Assembly (NCBI RefSeq): GCF_004354045.1
Contig: NZ_SMRT01000001.1
Location: forward strand, 496,001-560,000
Length of the DNA stretch: 64,000 nt
Source: Paenibacillus piri
GTDB lineage: Bacteria > Bacillota > Bacilli > Paenibacillales > NBRC-103111
Reading direction: 5' to 3'
The notes under the pieces are model-generated. The model was not told the origin of the DNA, made no database searches, and worked only from the letters and a program-made list of their open reading frames with translations. Positions 36,033 to 45,130 of this stretch are shown here, piece after piece. Numbering within the stretch: position 1 is the first letter of the stretch; each line of letters starts with the position of its first letter. The position numbers and the translations under genes were made by a program.

Positions 36033-37202
36033 ATGGCACAGCGACGCGATCAAGGACAAGCCCAGCGTCAGTTTGCGACCCGGCTGCTTCATTTTAACCG
36101 CTCGATCGATGAAGCGACGGGAGCGGCCAGCACGCCGATTTACCAGGCGTCGACGTTTCATCAGGAACGGTTGGACGAGGCGCAGGAATTCGATTACACC
36201 CGCTCGGGCAACCCGACGCGGCAGGCGCTTGAGGATTATATCGCCATGCTGGAAGGGGGAACCCGCGGCTTTGCCTTCGCTTCGGGGATGGCCGCCATAT
36301 CGGCCGCAGCCATGCTGCTTTCCGCAGGCGATCATATCATTTGCACCGAGGATGTGTACGGCGGCACCTACCGTCTGCTCAGTACGATCATGACCCGAAT
36401 GAATGTGGAAACGACCTTTGTCGACATGACGGATCTGGATAAGCTGAAGGCGGCGCTGAAGCCGAATACGAAGGCGATCTTTCTGGAGACGCCGTCCAAC
36501 CCGACGTTGAAAATAACCGATATCGCCGCCATTACGGCTTGGGCGAAAGAGTGCGGTTTGCTGACGATGCTCGACAATACGTTCATGACGCCGTACCATC
36601 AACGTCCGATCGAGCTGGGCGTCGATATCGTACTGCACAGCGCGACCAAGTTTCTCGGCGGCCATAGCGATGTGACGGCAGGTCTTGCCGTAGTCGCGAA
36701 CGATAGCCTGGGCCGGCGGTTGAAGCAGCTGCAGAACGGGCTCGGCACAATACTGGGCGTGTCCGATTCCTGGCTGCTGATGCGCGGCATGAAGACGCTG
36801 CAAACGCGCATGGAAGCTCACGAGCGGAGCGCGCGCCGGCTTGCTGAATGGCTTGCGGCTCATCCGGAAGTGGCGGCCGTATATTATCCCGGGCTGCCGA
36901 ATCATCCGGGCCGCGAAATTCACGAGCGGCAATCGTCCGGATATGGGGCGGTCGTATCGTTCGATGTCGGCTCCGGAGAACGGGCCAAGCAGCTGCTCGG
37001 CCAAGTCGGGATTCCGCTTGTGGCGGTCAGTCTGGGTGCGGTCGAGAGCATTTTGTCTTACCCGGCGATGATGTCCCATGCGGCGATGCCGCGGGAAGTC
37101 CGGCATGAGCGGGGAATTACCGACGGATTGATCCGCTATTCGGTCGGACTGGAAAGTATCGAAGATATTATTGCCGATCTGGAGCAGGCATTATCGTTTT
37201 AA
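36033..37202 (+). CDS. metC: Cystathionine beta-lyase (MetC)
   Basis: 389 residues, ATG 3 bases after the metI stop with GAGGGGG upstream. PLP-dependent Cys/Met family: TPIYQASTFHQERLDEAQEF near 30, GGTRGFAFASGMAAISAAAM near 75, PLP lysine in HSATKFLGGHSDVTAG near 198. Cleaves cystathionine to homocysteine, pyruvate and ammonia, finishing transsulfuration begun by MetI. Last gene of the operon; a strong terminator follows. Confidence 0.92.
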   Translation: MAQRRDQGQAQRQFATRLLHFNRSIDEATGAASTPIYQASTFHQERLDEAQEFDYTRSGNPTRQALEDYIAMLEGGTRGFAFASGMAAISAAAMLLSAGDHIICTEDVYGGTYRLLSTIMTRMNVETTFVDMTDLDKLKAALKPNTKAIFLETPSNPTLKITDIAAITAWAKECGLLTMLDNTFMTPYHQRPIELGVDIVLHSATKFLGGHSDVTAGLAVVANDSLGRRLKQLQNGLGTILGVSDSWLLMRGMKTLQTRMEAHERSARRLAEWLAAHPEVAAVYYPGLPNHPGREIHERQSSGYGAVVSFDVGSGERAKQLLGQVGIPLVAVSLGAVESILSYPAMMSHAAMPREVRHERGITDGLIRYSVGLESIEDIIADLEQALSF

Positions 37203-37207
37203 CGGCA

Positions 37208-37253
37208 CAAGCCGGCCCCAAAAAGTTCAAGCGAACGCGGGGCCGGCTTTCTT
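37208..37253 (+). terminator. Terminator of the met operon
   Basis: AAGCCGGCCCC / GGGGCCGGCTT, 11 bp perfect stem, then TTCTTAG. R2 copy D begins 3 bases later. Confidence 0.85.
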
Positions 37254-37255
37254 AG

Positions 37256-37302
37256 TTGTATAGAAAGTATAAGATTTTATACTGACGAAGTCTCGCGTTT
37301 AT
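37256..37302 (+). repeat. Dispersed repeat R2, copy D (internally deleted)
   Basis: Begins TTGTATAGAAAGTATAAG and keeps the first hairpin (AGTATAA/TTATACT), then jumps to the GACGAAG..GTTTAT end. It follows the met terminator directly. A weak candidate promoter for mqnC (CTGACG-N17-TACGAT, 37282-37310) overlaps its end. Confidence 0.65.
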
Positions 37303-37369
37303 GGTACGATAGTTTAGATGAATTGCTTCGTATGCAAAACATATTGCCAGTTAAAAAGGAGTGAGCAGG

Positions 37370-38506
37370 ATGAGTTCCGTTGACCGCATCCTTGATCGTG
37401 CACAAGCCGGGAACCGAATCAGTCTGGAAGACTGCATCGAATTATATGAATCGGATCAAATCGAGAAAATGGGCCATGTCGCCAACCAGATTATGCTCAA
37501 GCATCATCCGGAGCCGGTTACGACATTCGTCATCGGCCGCAATGTTAATTATACGAACATTTGCGATGTATACTGCAAGTTTTGCGCCTTTTACCGTCCG
37601 CCGGGCTCCAAAGAAGGCTACGTGCTGCCGGATGAAACGATATTCAGTAAAATTCAGGAAACGCTCGACGTGGGCGGCACCGAAATTTTGATGCAGGGCG
37701 GAACGAATCCGAACTTGCCTTTTTCTTATTATACGAATTTACTGCGGGAAATTAAGAAGCGGTTTACGATTCAAATGCATTCTTTCTCGCCCGCCGAGAT
37801 CATGAAAATGAAAGAAGTATCCGACGGTTTGTCGCTGGAAGAGGTGCTGCGCGAACTGCATGACGCGGGGCTCGATTCGCTGCCCGGCGGCGGCGCGGAA
37901 ATATTGGACGACCGTACGCGCCGCAAAATCAGCCGTTTGAAAGGCTCGTGGCGCGACTGGATGGATGTGATGCAAACCGCTCACAAAATCGGCATGCACA
38001 CGACAGGCACGATGGTCATCGGCTTCGGGGAATCGATGGAGGAGCGCGCGCTTCACCTGCTCCGGATTCGCGACGCACAGGACGAATGCATTGCGAACAA
38101 GTGGAAGACGCCCGGTTTTCTCGCATTCATCTCCTGGCTGTTCCAGCCGGACAATACGAATTTGAAGGCGGAGAAGCTGGGGCCGCAGGATTATTTGAAA
38201 AATGTCGCGATCAGCCGCATCATGCTCGACAACATTCCGAATTTCCAATCGTCCTGGGTTACGATGGGACCGGAGGTCGGCAAGCTGTCGCTGCATTACG
38301 GCTGCAACGACTTCGGCTCGACGATGATCGAAGAGAACGTTGTTTCGGCCGCCGGCACGACGCACAAGGTCAATATTTCCTCAACGCTCGATATTATTCG
38401 CGAAGCCGGCAAAATTCCGGCGCAGCGCAATACGAAATATGAAATTTTACGGGTGTTCGACGATGTCAACGAGAAGATCGAAAACGACTTTATTATGCAA
38501 AACTAA
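37370..38506 (+). CDS. mqnC: Cyclic dehypoxanthinyl futalosine synthase (radical SAM, MqnC)
   Basis: 378 residues from the ATG at 37370, 9 bases after AAAAAGGAG. Radical-SAM cluster C65-x3-C69-x2-C72 in ICDVYCKFCAFYRPPGSKEG, typical of MqnC/MqnE. The ISWLFQPDNTNL and TMGPEVGKLSLHYGCNDFGSTMIEENVV blocks favour MqnC, which cyclises dehypoxanthine futalosine in the futalosine route to menaquinone. No other mqn gene is in the window. The rest of the pathway should be elsewhere on the chromosome. Confidence 0.9.
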   Translation: MSSVDRILDRAQAGNRISLEDCIELYESDQIEKMGHVANQIMLKHHPEPVTTFVIGRNVNYTNICDVYCKFCAFYRPPGSKEGYVLPDETIFSKIQETLDVGGTEILMQGGTNPNLPFSYYTNLLREIKKRFTIQMHSFSPAEIMKMKEVSDGLSLEEVLRELHDAGLDSLPGGGAEILDDRTRRKISRLKGSWRDWMDVMQTAHKIGMHTTGTMVIGFGESMEERALHLLRIRDAQDECIANKWKTPGFLAFISWLFQPDNTNLKAEKLGPQDYLKNVAISRIMLDNIPNFQSSWVTMGPEVGKLSLHYGCNDFGSTMIEENVVSAAGTTHKVNISSTLDIIREAGKIPAQRNTKYEILRVFDDVNEKIENDFIMQN

Positions 38507-38599
38507 CTGCAGATTGCACAGCTTTGCCGACTAGACTGAATCGGCTTCGCCATCCATAAGGGGCGGGCGCGTTTATCGGGGTTAGCGGAGTAAAATATA

Positions 38600-38633
38600 A
38601 AAACAACGGCCCTTTACGGATCCGTTGTTTTTT
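38600..38633. terminator. Bidirectional terminator between mqnC and the GGDEF gene
   Basis: AAACAACGG / CCGTTGTTT hairpin with A- and T-tracts; the last codons of the leftward GGDEF gene lie inside it. Confidence 0.75.
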
Positions 38634-39726
38634 GCCGTTCGGGATCATATACGACCGTCCGGTTGCGTCCGCCGCGCTTGGCCTCGTACAATGCCTCGTC
38701 GGCGCCGGCGAACAGCTCCTCCTTCGTACAGCCCTTGCGGTAATCCCGAACGCCGATGCTGATCGTCACCGGCTCGCCTCCCAGCTCCTCATGCGGCTGT
38801 TCGGCAATGAACATACGTATATTTTCAAGATTAATGAGCGCTTCGTTCAACTCCATATCGGTAAAAATAATTACGAATTCCTCGCCGCCGTAGCGGGCGA
38901 TAAAATCGTTAGCCGACACAAGCAGCTTAATGGAAAGAGCGACCTTCTTCAGCACGGCGTCTCCGGCGCGGTGACCGTATGTATCGTTTACTTTTTTGAA
39001 ATGATCGATGTCCACGACGGCCAGCTGAATGGAAAGATCGTACTTTTCTCCCTGCTCGATCAGCTTTTCCAGATATTCATGAAACGACATATGATTATAC
39101 AGCTCGGTCAGCGCATCAATCTTCAGCTGCTTGTCCATGAGCACATTTCTGACCATCAGATCTTGACTGGATGCGAGCGACTGCCGCAAATGCTTCAGCA
39201 GCTCCGAACCGCGGCTAACGATGCCTAAAGCGACAACGGTGCCGCACATCAGCACGATTGTCATCGTTATCAAATCCGTGTCCGAATACAGCGCCGTATC
39301 CCGCAGGCACAGCGTATACAGCGCCAAAAAAGCCGATACACTAAGAACCGCGGAAAAAATAACTTTGCGCGGCTGAAAATAAATAACGGAGATGACGATA
39401 GGCAGATACAGCATCGTTAACAGCACACTGTCTTCGGGAAACGAATAAATCAAAACGAACGGAATGAGGCATCCGCCAATAATGACCAGATAATCATTCC
39501 ATCGCTTCAACCAAAAATTTGCCAATTCCAATACGGCCAGACCGATGCACATCCAGAGCGTGTTTAAGGAGATCAAAGGCGAGGCGTCGTAATAACCGGT
39601 CGAGCTGCCGATGGCATTGTAGACGATCGATAACAGCACGGAGAGACCGATAAGAATCCAGTAGCCGTTCAGCAGCTTGCGGTTCCATAGAGGCAAATTA
39701 ATTAACTGTAAAAAGTCAAACCCCAT
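38614..39726 (-). CDS. Membrane-bound diguanylate cyclase (GGDEF)
   Basis: 370 residues. About six N-terminal membrane helices (residues 20-185) form an integral-membrane input domain, then a short coiled linker and a GGDEF domain (about 200-360) with the active-site RYGGEEFVIIF. GGEEF is an active variant, so it should make cyclic di-GMP from two GTP. The inhibitory I-site RxxD normally found five residues upstream reads SAND, lacking the arginine, so product feedback inhibition may be lost. Single-gene unit, convergent with mqnC. Confidence 0.92.
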   Translation of the reverse strand: MGFDFLQLINLPLWNRKLLNGYWILIGLSVLLSIVYNAIGSSTGYYDASPLISLNTLWMCIGLAVLELANFWLKRWNDYLVIIGGCLIPFVLIYSFPEDSVLLTMLYLPIVISVIYFQPRKVIFSAVLSVSAFLALYTLCLRDTALYSDTDLITMTIVLMCGTVVALGIVSRGSELLKHLRQSLASSQDLMVRNVLMDKQLKIDALTELYNHMSFHEYLEKLIEQGEKYDLSIQLAVVDIDHFKKVNDTYGHRAGDAVLKKVALSIKLLVSANDFIARYGGEEFVIIFTDMELNEALINLENIRMFIAEQPHEELGGEPVTISIGVRDYRKGCTKEELFAGADEALYEAKRGGRNRTVVYDPERQKTTDP

Positions 39727-39893
39727 TCAGGTGTCACTCCATTATTGCCGCTTTCTAATTACTTAACTATACCATGGCAAATTGTTGTTTGTATATATGC
39801 CTTCGGGCCACCATATACTTTAAGTAAGCGGCACAGGCGGGAGGAGCTTTTGACTCAAAAAAGCCAGGATAGGGTCAGAAAGGAGTGAAAAGG

Positions 39894-40814
39894 ATGAAGC
39901 TGTTTGCTTTGACTTTGATGAAATTGCCGGATGCTTCGGTTCAGCGGCTTTATGAATCAGTAGTTGATGCGGTAGGGAGCGTTTACAAGCAGCATACGGT
40001 AATTGATCTGCATCAGCATGACGCTTGTTCCATGATTCAAGCGGACGGCGTGATGCCTAATTTCCAATTGGATAAGCGGCTGGACGCGCTGCTTCTGAAA
40101 GTGTCGGAGGAAGTGGCTGATTGGATTGTAGGCTATAAAGAAGAATCATTGTTCCGTTCTTTGATCATAAAAGAATACGAGCATAAGGAAGACAAAGATA
40201 TTGCCGCGATTCTCGGCTATTACCGGCATATGCTTCAGCTGGAAACGTCGGACCATCATGCGGAGCAGCAGGAAATGGTTTTGCGGCGCAAGCAAAAAAT
40301 ACGCCAGGCCGCGTACAGCTTTTTGCAAGACAATACGGATTTGAACATAGACGGATTTATTAAATTCCGTTTGAACGAATATTTCGAAGAGCTGAAGGAA
40401 ATTGCCGAATATGCGATAGATGAATTTTTAATGGATCAGCAGTATCAGGAATTTATTTCGCTGCTGCAATATTTCGTGTATATTCAAGAGGCCAAAATCC
40501 CGTTTGCCCATCTGATACATAAAGGCGGAAACGAATTTTTGCTTTTAAATGACAAGATGGAAAAAATCGAAGCCAATGGGGATTCGACCTTAACGATCGA
40601 AATGCTGGAAAAAGACATCAATTTCGAGGATGTCATCGTAAGCACGCTTATTTCGGTATCGCCCCAGCTGATTTACATCCATTCCCGGGACCCCGAAGTG
40701 CAGATTATTCAAACGATTTCGCAAATTTTTGAAAACCGCGTCGAACTGTGCGACTATTGCAGACTATGTCAAAATCTTGACCGTTCGGCGGCATCCGATT
40801 ATAATAAAGGATAA
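39894..40814 (+). CDS. ytxC: Putative sporulation protein YtxC
   Basis: 306 residues from the ATG at 39894 (AAAGGAG 8 bases upstream). Cytosolic, helical, no known enzymatic motif; matches the YtxC family by length and by FLQDNTDLNIDGFIKFRLNEY near 145-165. In B. subtilis ytxC also sits near thrS, so synteny supports the call. Role in sporulation is not well defined. A weak sigma-E/sigma-K-like sequence (CATATACT, 39812) lies upstream. Its 3' end carries the promoter for thrS. Confidence 0.85.
   Translation: MKLFALTLMKLPDASVQRLYESVVDAVGSVYKQHTVIDLHQHDACSMIQADGVMPNFQLDKRLDALLLKVSEEVADWIVGYKEESLFRSLIIKEYEHKEDKDIAAILGYYRHMLQLETSDHHAEQQEMVLRRKQKIRQAAYSFLQDNTDLNIDGFIKFRLNEYFEELKEIAEYAIDEFLMDQQYQEFISLLQYFVYIQEAKIPFAHLIHKGGNEFLLLNDKMEKIEANGDSTLTIEMLEKDINFEDVIVSTLISVSPQLIYIHSRDPEVQIIQTISQIFENRVELCDYCRLCQNLDRSAASDYNKG
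40777..40805 (+). promoter_or_regulatory. Sigma-A promoter of the thrS leader
   Basis: TTGACC (40777-40782), 17-base spacer, TATAAT (40800-40805), inside the last codons of ytxC. The predicted start near 40811 begins the T-box leader. Confidence 0.8.
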
Positions 40815-41102
40815 GACTAGAATCAAAGATAATAATGAATGAAGTGCTGCGCAGAGAGAGGAGACCCGGCTGCAATCTCCTCCAGTTAACGACATTCATT
40901 TACCCCTTTGTAGTCGGGATATGGAACGCGGAGTGATTCATCGCCCCGATCAGTATATATCCCCGGTTCATGACCGTTATCCGATGCTTATGAGGGTTCG
41001 CTGCTTGATCCGGCTTTATTTCAATGGACACGGCGAATCGAACTAGGGTGGAACCACGAGACCAAGCGCACTCGTCCCTGATCGGGATGATGCGCTTTTT
41101 TT
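40812..41102 (+). ncRNA. T-box leader of thrS
   Basis: Stem I is bounded by AATGAATG/CATTCATT (about 40832-40900) and contains AGAGAGGAGACC. The T-box core AGGGTGGAACCACG is at 41045-41058, and the terminator follows. A threonine codon ACG at 40889-40891, near the 3' base of stem I, is a candidate specifier; the exact specifier needs folding. Uncharged tRNA-Thr should stabilise the antiterminator and raise thrS expression. Confidence 0.93.
41063..41102 (+). terminator. T-box terminator
   Basis: AAGCGCA / TGCGCTT with inner TC/GA and CCC/GGG pairing, followed by seven T residues. Confidence 0.88.
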
Positions 41103-41104
41103 GG

Positions 41105-41190
41105 TTGTAAAGAAGTGTAAATTCGATACTTTGCTGTGCTAAACTTTGATAAACGCGTGCGTCCCATAAGGACGGCAAGCCGTTTATCCT
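41105..41190 (+). repeat. Dispersed repeat R2, copy C
   Basis: Starts TTGTAAAGAAGTGTAA and ends GATAAACGCG..GTCC..GGAC..CGTTTATCC, the same plan as copies A and B with more base changes. It sits between the T-box terminator and the thrS ribosome-binding site, so it forms the 3' part of the thrS 5' untranslated region. Confidence 0.72.
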
Positions 41191-41222
41191 GGTATGGAAC
41201 ACGAACAGGAGGCATGAATAAA

Positions 41223-43163
41223 ATGGCAGTAAAAGTTACATTTCCGGATGGGGCGGTAAGGGAGTACGAGCAGGGATCGACAATCGAAGACATTGCAGGC
41301 TCTATCAGCTCCGGACTGAAAAAAAATGCGGTTATCGGAAAGCTGGACGGCAGGGCCGTCGACCTGAATACGCCGCTGGAGCAGGATGCGTCCGTATCGA
41401 TCGTAACGCTGGACAGCGACGACGGCCTGGAGGTATATCGGCATAGTACGGCGCATTTGATGGCGCAGGCCATTAAACGGATTTACGGGCAAAAAACGGT
41501 GAAGCTCGGCATCGGTCCCGTGATCGAAGATGGCTTCTATTATGATATCGATATCGAAACGCCTCTTACGCCGGAAGATCTCGTTAAAATCGAGAAAGAA
41601 ATGGAGAAGATCGCGCAGGAGAACCTGCCGATCCGCCGGCGCGTCGTAAGCCGCGACGAGGCCGTCCGCATTTTCACCGAACTGGAGGATCCGCTGAAGC
41701 TTGAACTGATCTGCGATTTGCCCGAGGATTCGGTGCTGACGATTTATGATCAAGGCGAATTTTTCGATCTTTGCCGCGGACCGCATCTGCCTTCGACAGG
41801 CAGAATTAAAGCGTTCAAGCTGCTGAGCGTGGCGGGCGCCTACTGGCGCGGCGATTCGAAAAACAAAATGCTGCAGCGCATTTACGGGACAGCCTTCCCG
41901 AAAAAGGCGGACCTCGAGGAGCATCTGCATTTGCTCGAAGAAGCGAAGAAGCGCGATCACCGCAAGCTGGGCAAGGAGCTGCAGATGTTTACCTTCTCCC
42001 GCGAGGTAGGACAAGGGCTGCCGCTATGGCTGCCGCATGGCGCCAAAGTGCGCCGCACGATGGAGCGTTATATCGTCGATCTGGAAGAACGGCTAGGCTA
42101 CCAGCATGTGTATACACCGGTGCTCGCCAACGTCGAGCTGTACAAAACTTCCGGGCACTGGGATCATTATCAGGAAGATATGTTTCCGAAAATGATTATG
42201 GACAACGAGGAGCTTGTGCTTCGTCCGATGAACTGCCCCCACCATATGATGGTGTACAAAAGCGATATGAGAAGCTACCGCGACTTGCCGGTGCGGATCG
42301 CCGAGCTCGGCACGATGCACCGTTATGAAATGTCGGGAGCTTTGACCGGTCTGCATCGCGTAAGAGCGATGACGTTGAACGATGCGCATATTTTTTGCCG
42401 GCCCGATCAAATCAAGGAAGAGTTTGCCCGCGTCGTTAACCTGATCCGTCATGTATACGAGGATTTCGGCATCAAGGAGTACCGTTTCCGTTTATCGTAC
42501 CGCGATCCGAAAGATACGGAAAAATATTTCCAGAACGACGAAATGTGGGAAATGTCGCAGCGTATGCTTCGCGAGGTTGTCGAGGAGCTGGGGCTGCCGT
42601 TCTACGAGGCGGAGGGCGAGGCTGCATTTTACGGGCCAAAGCTGGACGTACAAATCAAAACGGCGTTGAAAAAGGAAGAAACGCTCAGCACCGCGCAGCT
42701 CGACTTTTTGCTGCCTGAGCGCTTTGAGCTGGAGTACGTCGGGGATGACGGGCAGAAGCACCGCCCGGTTGTCATTCACCGCGGCATCATTTCCACGATG
42801 GAGCGGATGACGGCGTTTCTGCTGGAAAACTTCGCCGGTGCGCTTCCGACCTGGCTTTCCCCGGTTCAGGCCAAGGTGATCCCGGTTTCGACCGCATTCG
42901 AAGGCTATGCGAAGGAAGTGGAGGAGAAGCTTCAACTTGCAGGCGTCCGTGCGGAATCCGATCTGCGTAACGAGAAGCTGGGCTACAAAATCCGCGAAGC
43001 GCAGCTTGAAAAAATCCCGTACATGCTCGTCGTCGGGGAAAATGAAATGAACAGCTCCAGCGTATCGTTGCGCAAGCGCGGCGAAGGAGACCTCGGCGTT
43101 CAAAGCTTGGACAGCGTCGTGGCAATGATCGAAAACGCCATCCGTTCCAAACAAATCGACTAA
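41223..43163 (+). CDS. thrS: Threonyl-tRNA synthetase
   Basis: 646 residues from the ATG at 41223, 10 bases after AGGAGG; the in-frame ATG at 41214 is only 1 base from that site. An N-terminal TGS domain (about 1-60) is followed by the editing domain, then the class II catalytic core with the zinc-binding Cys338 in [12 protein letters not shown] and motif 2 [20 protein letters not shown], then the anticodon-binding domain ([20 protein letters not shown] near 560). Charges tRNA-Thr. Regulated by the T-box leader. Confidence 0.97.
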   Translation: MAVKVTFPDGAVREYEQGSTIEDIAGSISSGLKKNAVIGKLDGRAVDLNTPLEQDASVSIVTLDSDDGLEVYRHSTAHLMAQAIKRIYGQKTVKLGIGPVIEDGFYYDIDIETPLTPEDLVKIEKEMEKIAQENLPIRRRVVSRDEAVRIFTELEDPLKLELICDLPEDSVLTIYDQGEFFDLCRGPHLPSTGRIKAFKLLSVAGAYWRGDSKNKMLQRIYGTAFPKKADLEEHLHLLEEAKKRDHRKLGKELQMFTFSREVGQGLPLWLPHGAKVRRTMERYIVDLEERLGYQHVYTPVLANVELYKTSGHWDHYQEDMFPKMIMDNEELVLRPMNCPHHMMVYKSDMRSYRDLPVRIAELGTMHRYEMSGALTGLHRVRAMTLNDAHIFCRPDQIKEEFARVVNLIRHVYEDFGIKEYRFRLSYRDPKDTEKYFQNDEMWEMSQRMLREVVEELGLPFYEAEGEAAFYGPKLDVQIKTALKKEETLSTAQLDFLLPERFELEYVGDDGQKHRPVVIHRGIISTMERMTAFLLENFAGALPTWLSPVQAKVIPVSTAFEGYAKEVEEKLQLAGVRAESDLRNEKLGYKIREAQLEKIPYMLVVGENEMNSSSVSLRKRGEGDLGVQSLDSVVAMIENAIRSKQID

Positions 43164-43190
43164 CTAAACATGCTTTGCAATGTGCAAACG

Positions 43191-43224
43191 GACCGTTCCT
43201 TGTTATGAGGGGTGGTCTTTTTTT
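43191..43224 (+). terminator. Terminator of thrS
   Basis: GACCGTTCCT / AGGGGTGGTC, 10 bp stem with three G-T pairs, then seven T residues. Confidence 0.7.
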
Positions 43225-43273
43225 ATTTGTTTAGGAAATTATGCGCAGCAAATTTCTGTGGATAACCGGGGGC

Positions 43274-43374
43274 TCCCCTAAAAGTAAGGTCAAGAGTTGC
43301 TTGCACTCTTGACGAAACCCGGTGGACACGGGTTAACGGAATTGGCTTCGTAGCTTCACGTCACTTTTGGGGGA
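43274..43374. repeat. 101 bp element with 12 bp inverted ends (MITE- or RNA-like)
   Basis: Ends TCCCCTAAAAGT (43274-43285) and ACTTTTGGGGGA (43363-43374) pair along 12 bp with one G-T. Inside are GTCAAGAGT/ACTCTTGAC (43289-43313) and AACCCG/CGGGTT (43316-43334). It has no coding potential and one copy in this window. Directly after it, AGGAATT/AATTCCT forms another small hairpin (about 43388-43414). Confidence 0.6.
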
Positions 43375-43460
43375 CTTTGTTCCATTAGGAATTGGGGATT
43401 GCGTATAATTCCTGTCGCATTTGGAAAGCCTCTTACTATTAAGGGGTGGTTTAACTAAGT

Positions 43461-44132
43461 ATGTTACCTAGAGCCATAAGTCATGCCAAATGGATTTTTC
43501 TCTTTTCCGTCATGCTGGTGGTGTTTCTTCTTTTCGGACAAGAGCAGGAGCAAATCCGCGAAGTTTCGCAGCCGCTCCCGCCGCTTGCTGCAACGTCTGG
43601 ACAGAGCGACCATACAGCCGGCAAAGGTAAAGAGCAGGATCTTAAAAGCAGTGGGTCAAGGACAGTATCCGCCAATTATTATGCCCAAACCAACAACCAG
43701 CAAACGAATAAATATTATATTTTGCCTAACATGAACCATGATTTATCGCGGCTGCAGGCCGTGGAAGTAGTAGCGACAGGCTATTACGCCGGCAAGGAGT
43801 CAACCGGTAAAAACCCCGGGCATCCCGAGTACGGCGTCACCTATTCCGGAATGAAAGTAAAGCGAAACAAGCACGCGTTATCCACGATTGCCGCCGATCC
43901 ATCCGTCTTTCCGATTGGCACCGTGCTTTGGATACCCGGTTACGGCTACGGAGTCGTGGCGGATACGGGTGGAGCGATCAAAGGCAACCGGATCGACCTG
44001 TACTTCGAAACGAAGGATCAGGTATACAAGGAATGGGGCAAAAAAACGCTAAATGTGTTTATTGTGAAAAAGGGCGACGGTAAAATTACCGAGGTTATGT
44101 GGAACCAGCTCAGCAATGAAATATTGTTTTAA
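43461..44132 (+). CDS. Exported 3D-domain protein (cell-wall associated)
   Basis: 223 residues. N-terminal signal/anchor ([15 protein letters not shown], 13-27), a low-complexity linker rich in Ser/Gln/Asn, then a 3D domain (about 95-210) with [35 protein letters not shown] and the terminal [17 protein letters not shown], where the three conserved Asp residues lie. This domain is shared with MltA-like lytic enzymes and with YocH/YorM/Rpf-Sps type Firmicutes wall proteins, suggesting peptidoglycan cleavage or binding. Start follows AAGGGGTGG with wide spacing. Confidence 0.85.
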   Translation: MLPRAISHAKWIFLFSVMLVVFLLFGQEQEQIREVSQPLPPLAATSGQSDHTAGKGKEQDLKSSGSRTVSANYYAQTNNQQTNKYYILPNMNHDLSRLQAVEVVATGYYAGKESTGKNPGHPEYGVTYSGMKVKRNKHALSTIAADPSVFPIGTVLWIPGYGYGVVADTGGAIKGNRIDLYFETKDQVYKEWGKKTLNVFIVKKGDGKITEVMWNQLSNEILF

Positions 44133-44139
44133 TTTTCCA

Positions 44140-44169
44140 ACATAAAGCCATTCGGAACTTCTCATACTA
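44140..44169 (+). promoter_or_regulatory. Sigma-G-type promoter of the 44-residue gene
   Basis: ACATA (44140-44144), 18-base spacer, CATACTA (44163-44169), a perfect forespore -10. A GGGGAGGTG ribosome-binding site lies just downstream. Confidence 0.7.
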
Positions 44170-44194
44170 TTTGATGTAGGGGAGGTGATCATCC

Positions 44195-44329
44195 ATGGCA
44201 AAGAACAGAAATAACAAACAGCAACAAAACGATACGGAGTTTTCCGAAGAAGTGCTTGCCAACAACGTGAAGAAGGCCGCTCAAAACAACCCTAACCAAG
44301 GTGCAAACAAAAACAACCAGCAGCAATAA
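44195..44329 (+). CDS. 44-residue Asn/Gln-rich protein, probable small spore protein
   Basis: Short frame MAKNRNNKQQQNDTEFSEEV.. to TAA, after GGGGAGGTGATC. Composition is dominated by Asn, Gln and Lys. The single TEFSEE..NNVKKAAQNN segment recalls the TEFASET..QQVRKQNQQ repeats of gamma-type small acid-soluble spore proteins, which are degraded at germination as an amino acid reserve. With a matching sigma-G promoter directly upstream and its own terminator, a forespore-expressed spore protein is likely; assignment to the gamma type is tentative. Confidence 0.72.
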   Translation: MAKNRNNKQQQNDTEFSEEVLANNVKKAAQNNPNQGANKNNQQQ

Positions 44330-44343
44330 CTCGAAATAAAAGA

Positions 44344-44384
44344 TACCGGGGTCGCATATTATCTATATGCGGCTCCGGTTATTT
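44344..44384 (+). terminator. Terminator of the small spore gene
   Basis: ACCGGGGTCGCATAT / ATATGCGGCTCCGGT stem with a TATCT loop; short T-rich tail. Confidence 0.7.
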
Positions 44385-44532
44385 GCTTTTCATGACAGAA
44401 AAGCTGCCTGAATGATCTGTAAAACAACTGGAATTGATTACATGTTAAAAATAAATATTTTCAAAGCGGCAAAATTAGTGTAAAATATAAATACTGTAAT
44501 AATAGTTAACATATGAAGACAGGTGATGTCCC

Positions 44533-44910
44533 ATGCTGAATGTTTTGTTAACAGGGAGTGCGATTCCGGTGAATAAACGGAAAGCGGCTGAAGTGTATCC
44601 TTTTCTGGAAGCTTATATTGCCCGTAAAGAAGAACAGATCGCCGAAATCGAGCAGAGTGTCGAACGGTATGAGAAGAAACGCCAGCTGGAAGAAAGAAGC
44701 TACCAGTCGATGTCACCCCTTCGCCGGATGTTTACCGGTCGGAAGCCGGATCATCATCTTGCCGTTGAATATATCCATTATGTAAGAAAACCGATGGAGC
44801 AAATTCGGCGGCTGCGGACAGAGATTGAGCAGGCCAGAACGATTATGACCGGAAGCAACCCTACGGATCTGGTTGAAATCAGCGAAGAATTGGAAAAGGA
44901 ATTTATTTGA
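44533..44910 (+). CDS. Hypothetical coiled-coil protein
   Basis: 125 residues, not recognised. ATG at 44533 after AGGTGATG. No signal peptide or membrane segment. Two charged helical stretches likely to form coiled coil: residues about 30-55 (ARKEEQIAEIEQSVERYEKK) and 85-125 (EQIRRLRTEIEQARTIM, EISEELEKEF). Between them lies a basic SPLRRMFTGRKPDHH loop. It forms a single-gene unit with its own terminator. It could be a cytoplasmic adaptor or a small sporulation protein; nothing visible decides. Confidence 0.7.
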   Translation: MLNVLLTGSAIPVNKRKAAEVYPFLEAYIARKEEQIAEIEQSVERYEKKRQLEERSYQSMSPLRRMFTGRKPDHHLAVEYIHYVRKPMEQIRRLRTEIEQARTIMTGSNPTDLVEISEELEKEFI

Positions 44911-44930
44911 TCCATTATAACGAACAAAGC

Positions 44931-44964
44931 AGCCGGATTTCGTTAGCGAAGTTCGGCTGTTTTG
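44931..44964 (+). terminator. Terminator of the coiled-coil gene
   Basis: AGCCGGATTTCG / CGAAGTTCGGCT, 12 bp stem (one G-T) with TTAG loop, then TGTTTTG. Confidence 0.8.
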
Positions 44965-45130
44965 TTGCGCCCGGAAGCTGGAAACTCCCGGTTTTTACGG
45001 TGCTGTGGGCGGGAAGTGCGACAATTTTGATTTATGGGACAGGATTCGCTATAATGTGACTACGGCAGGCAAAAAAGCGGGGCTGGCAAATTTTCTCTGG
45101 CACTATTTATTCGGATGGAGGAGATTTGAC

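Noticed and set aside
35769-37106. 445-codon open frame antisense to metI/metC
   Set aside because: Spans the junction of two clear PLP enzymes on the other strand; composition is Arg/His-rich as expected for a shadow frame.
43274-43374. tRNA-like cloverleaf
   Set aside because: No acceptor CCA, anticodon arm or T-loop consensus; the multi-hairpin fold is not tRNA-like in detail.
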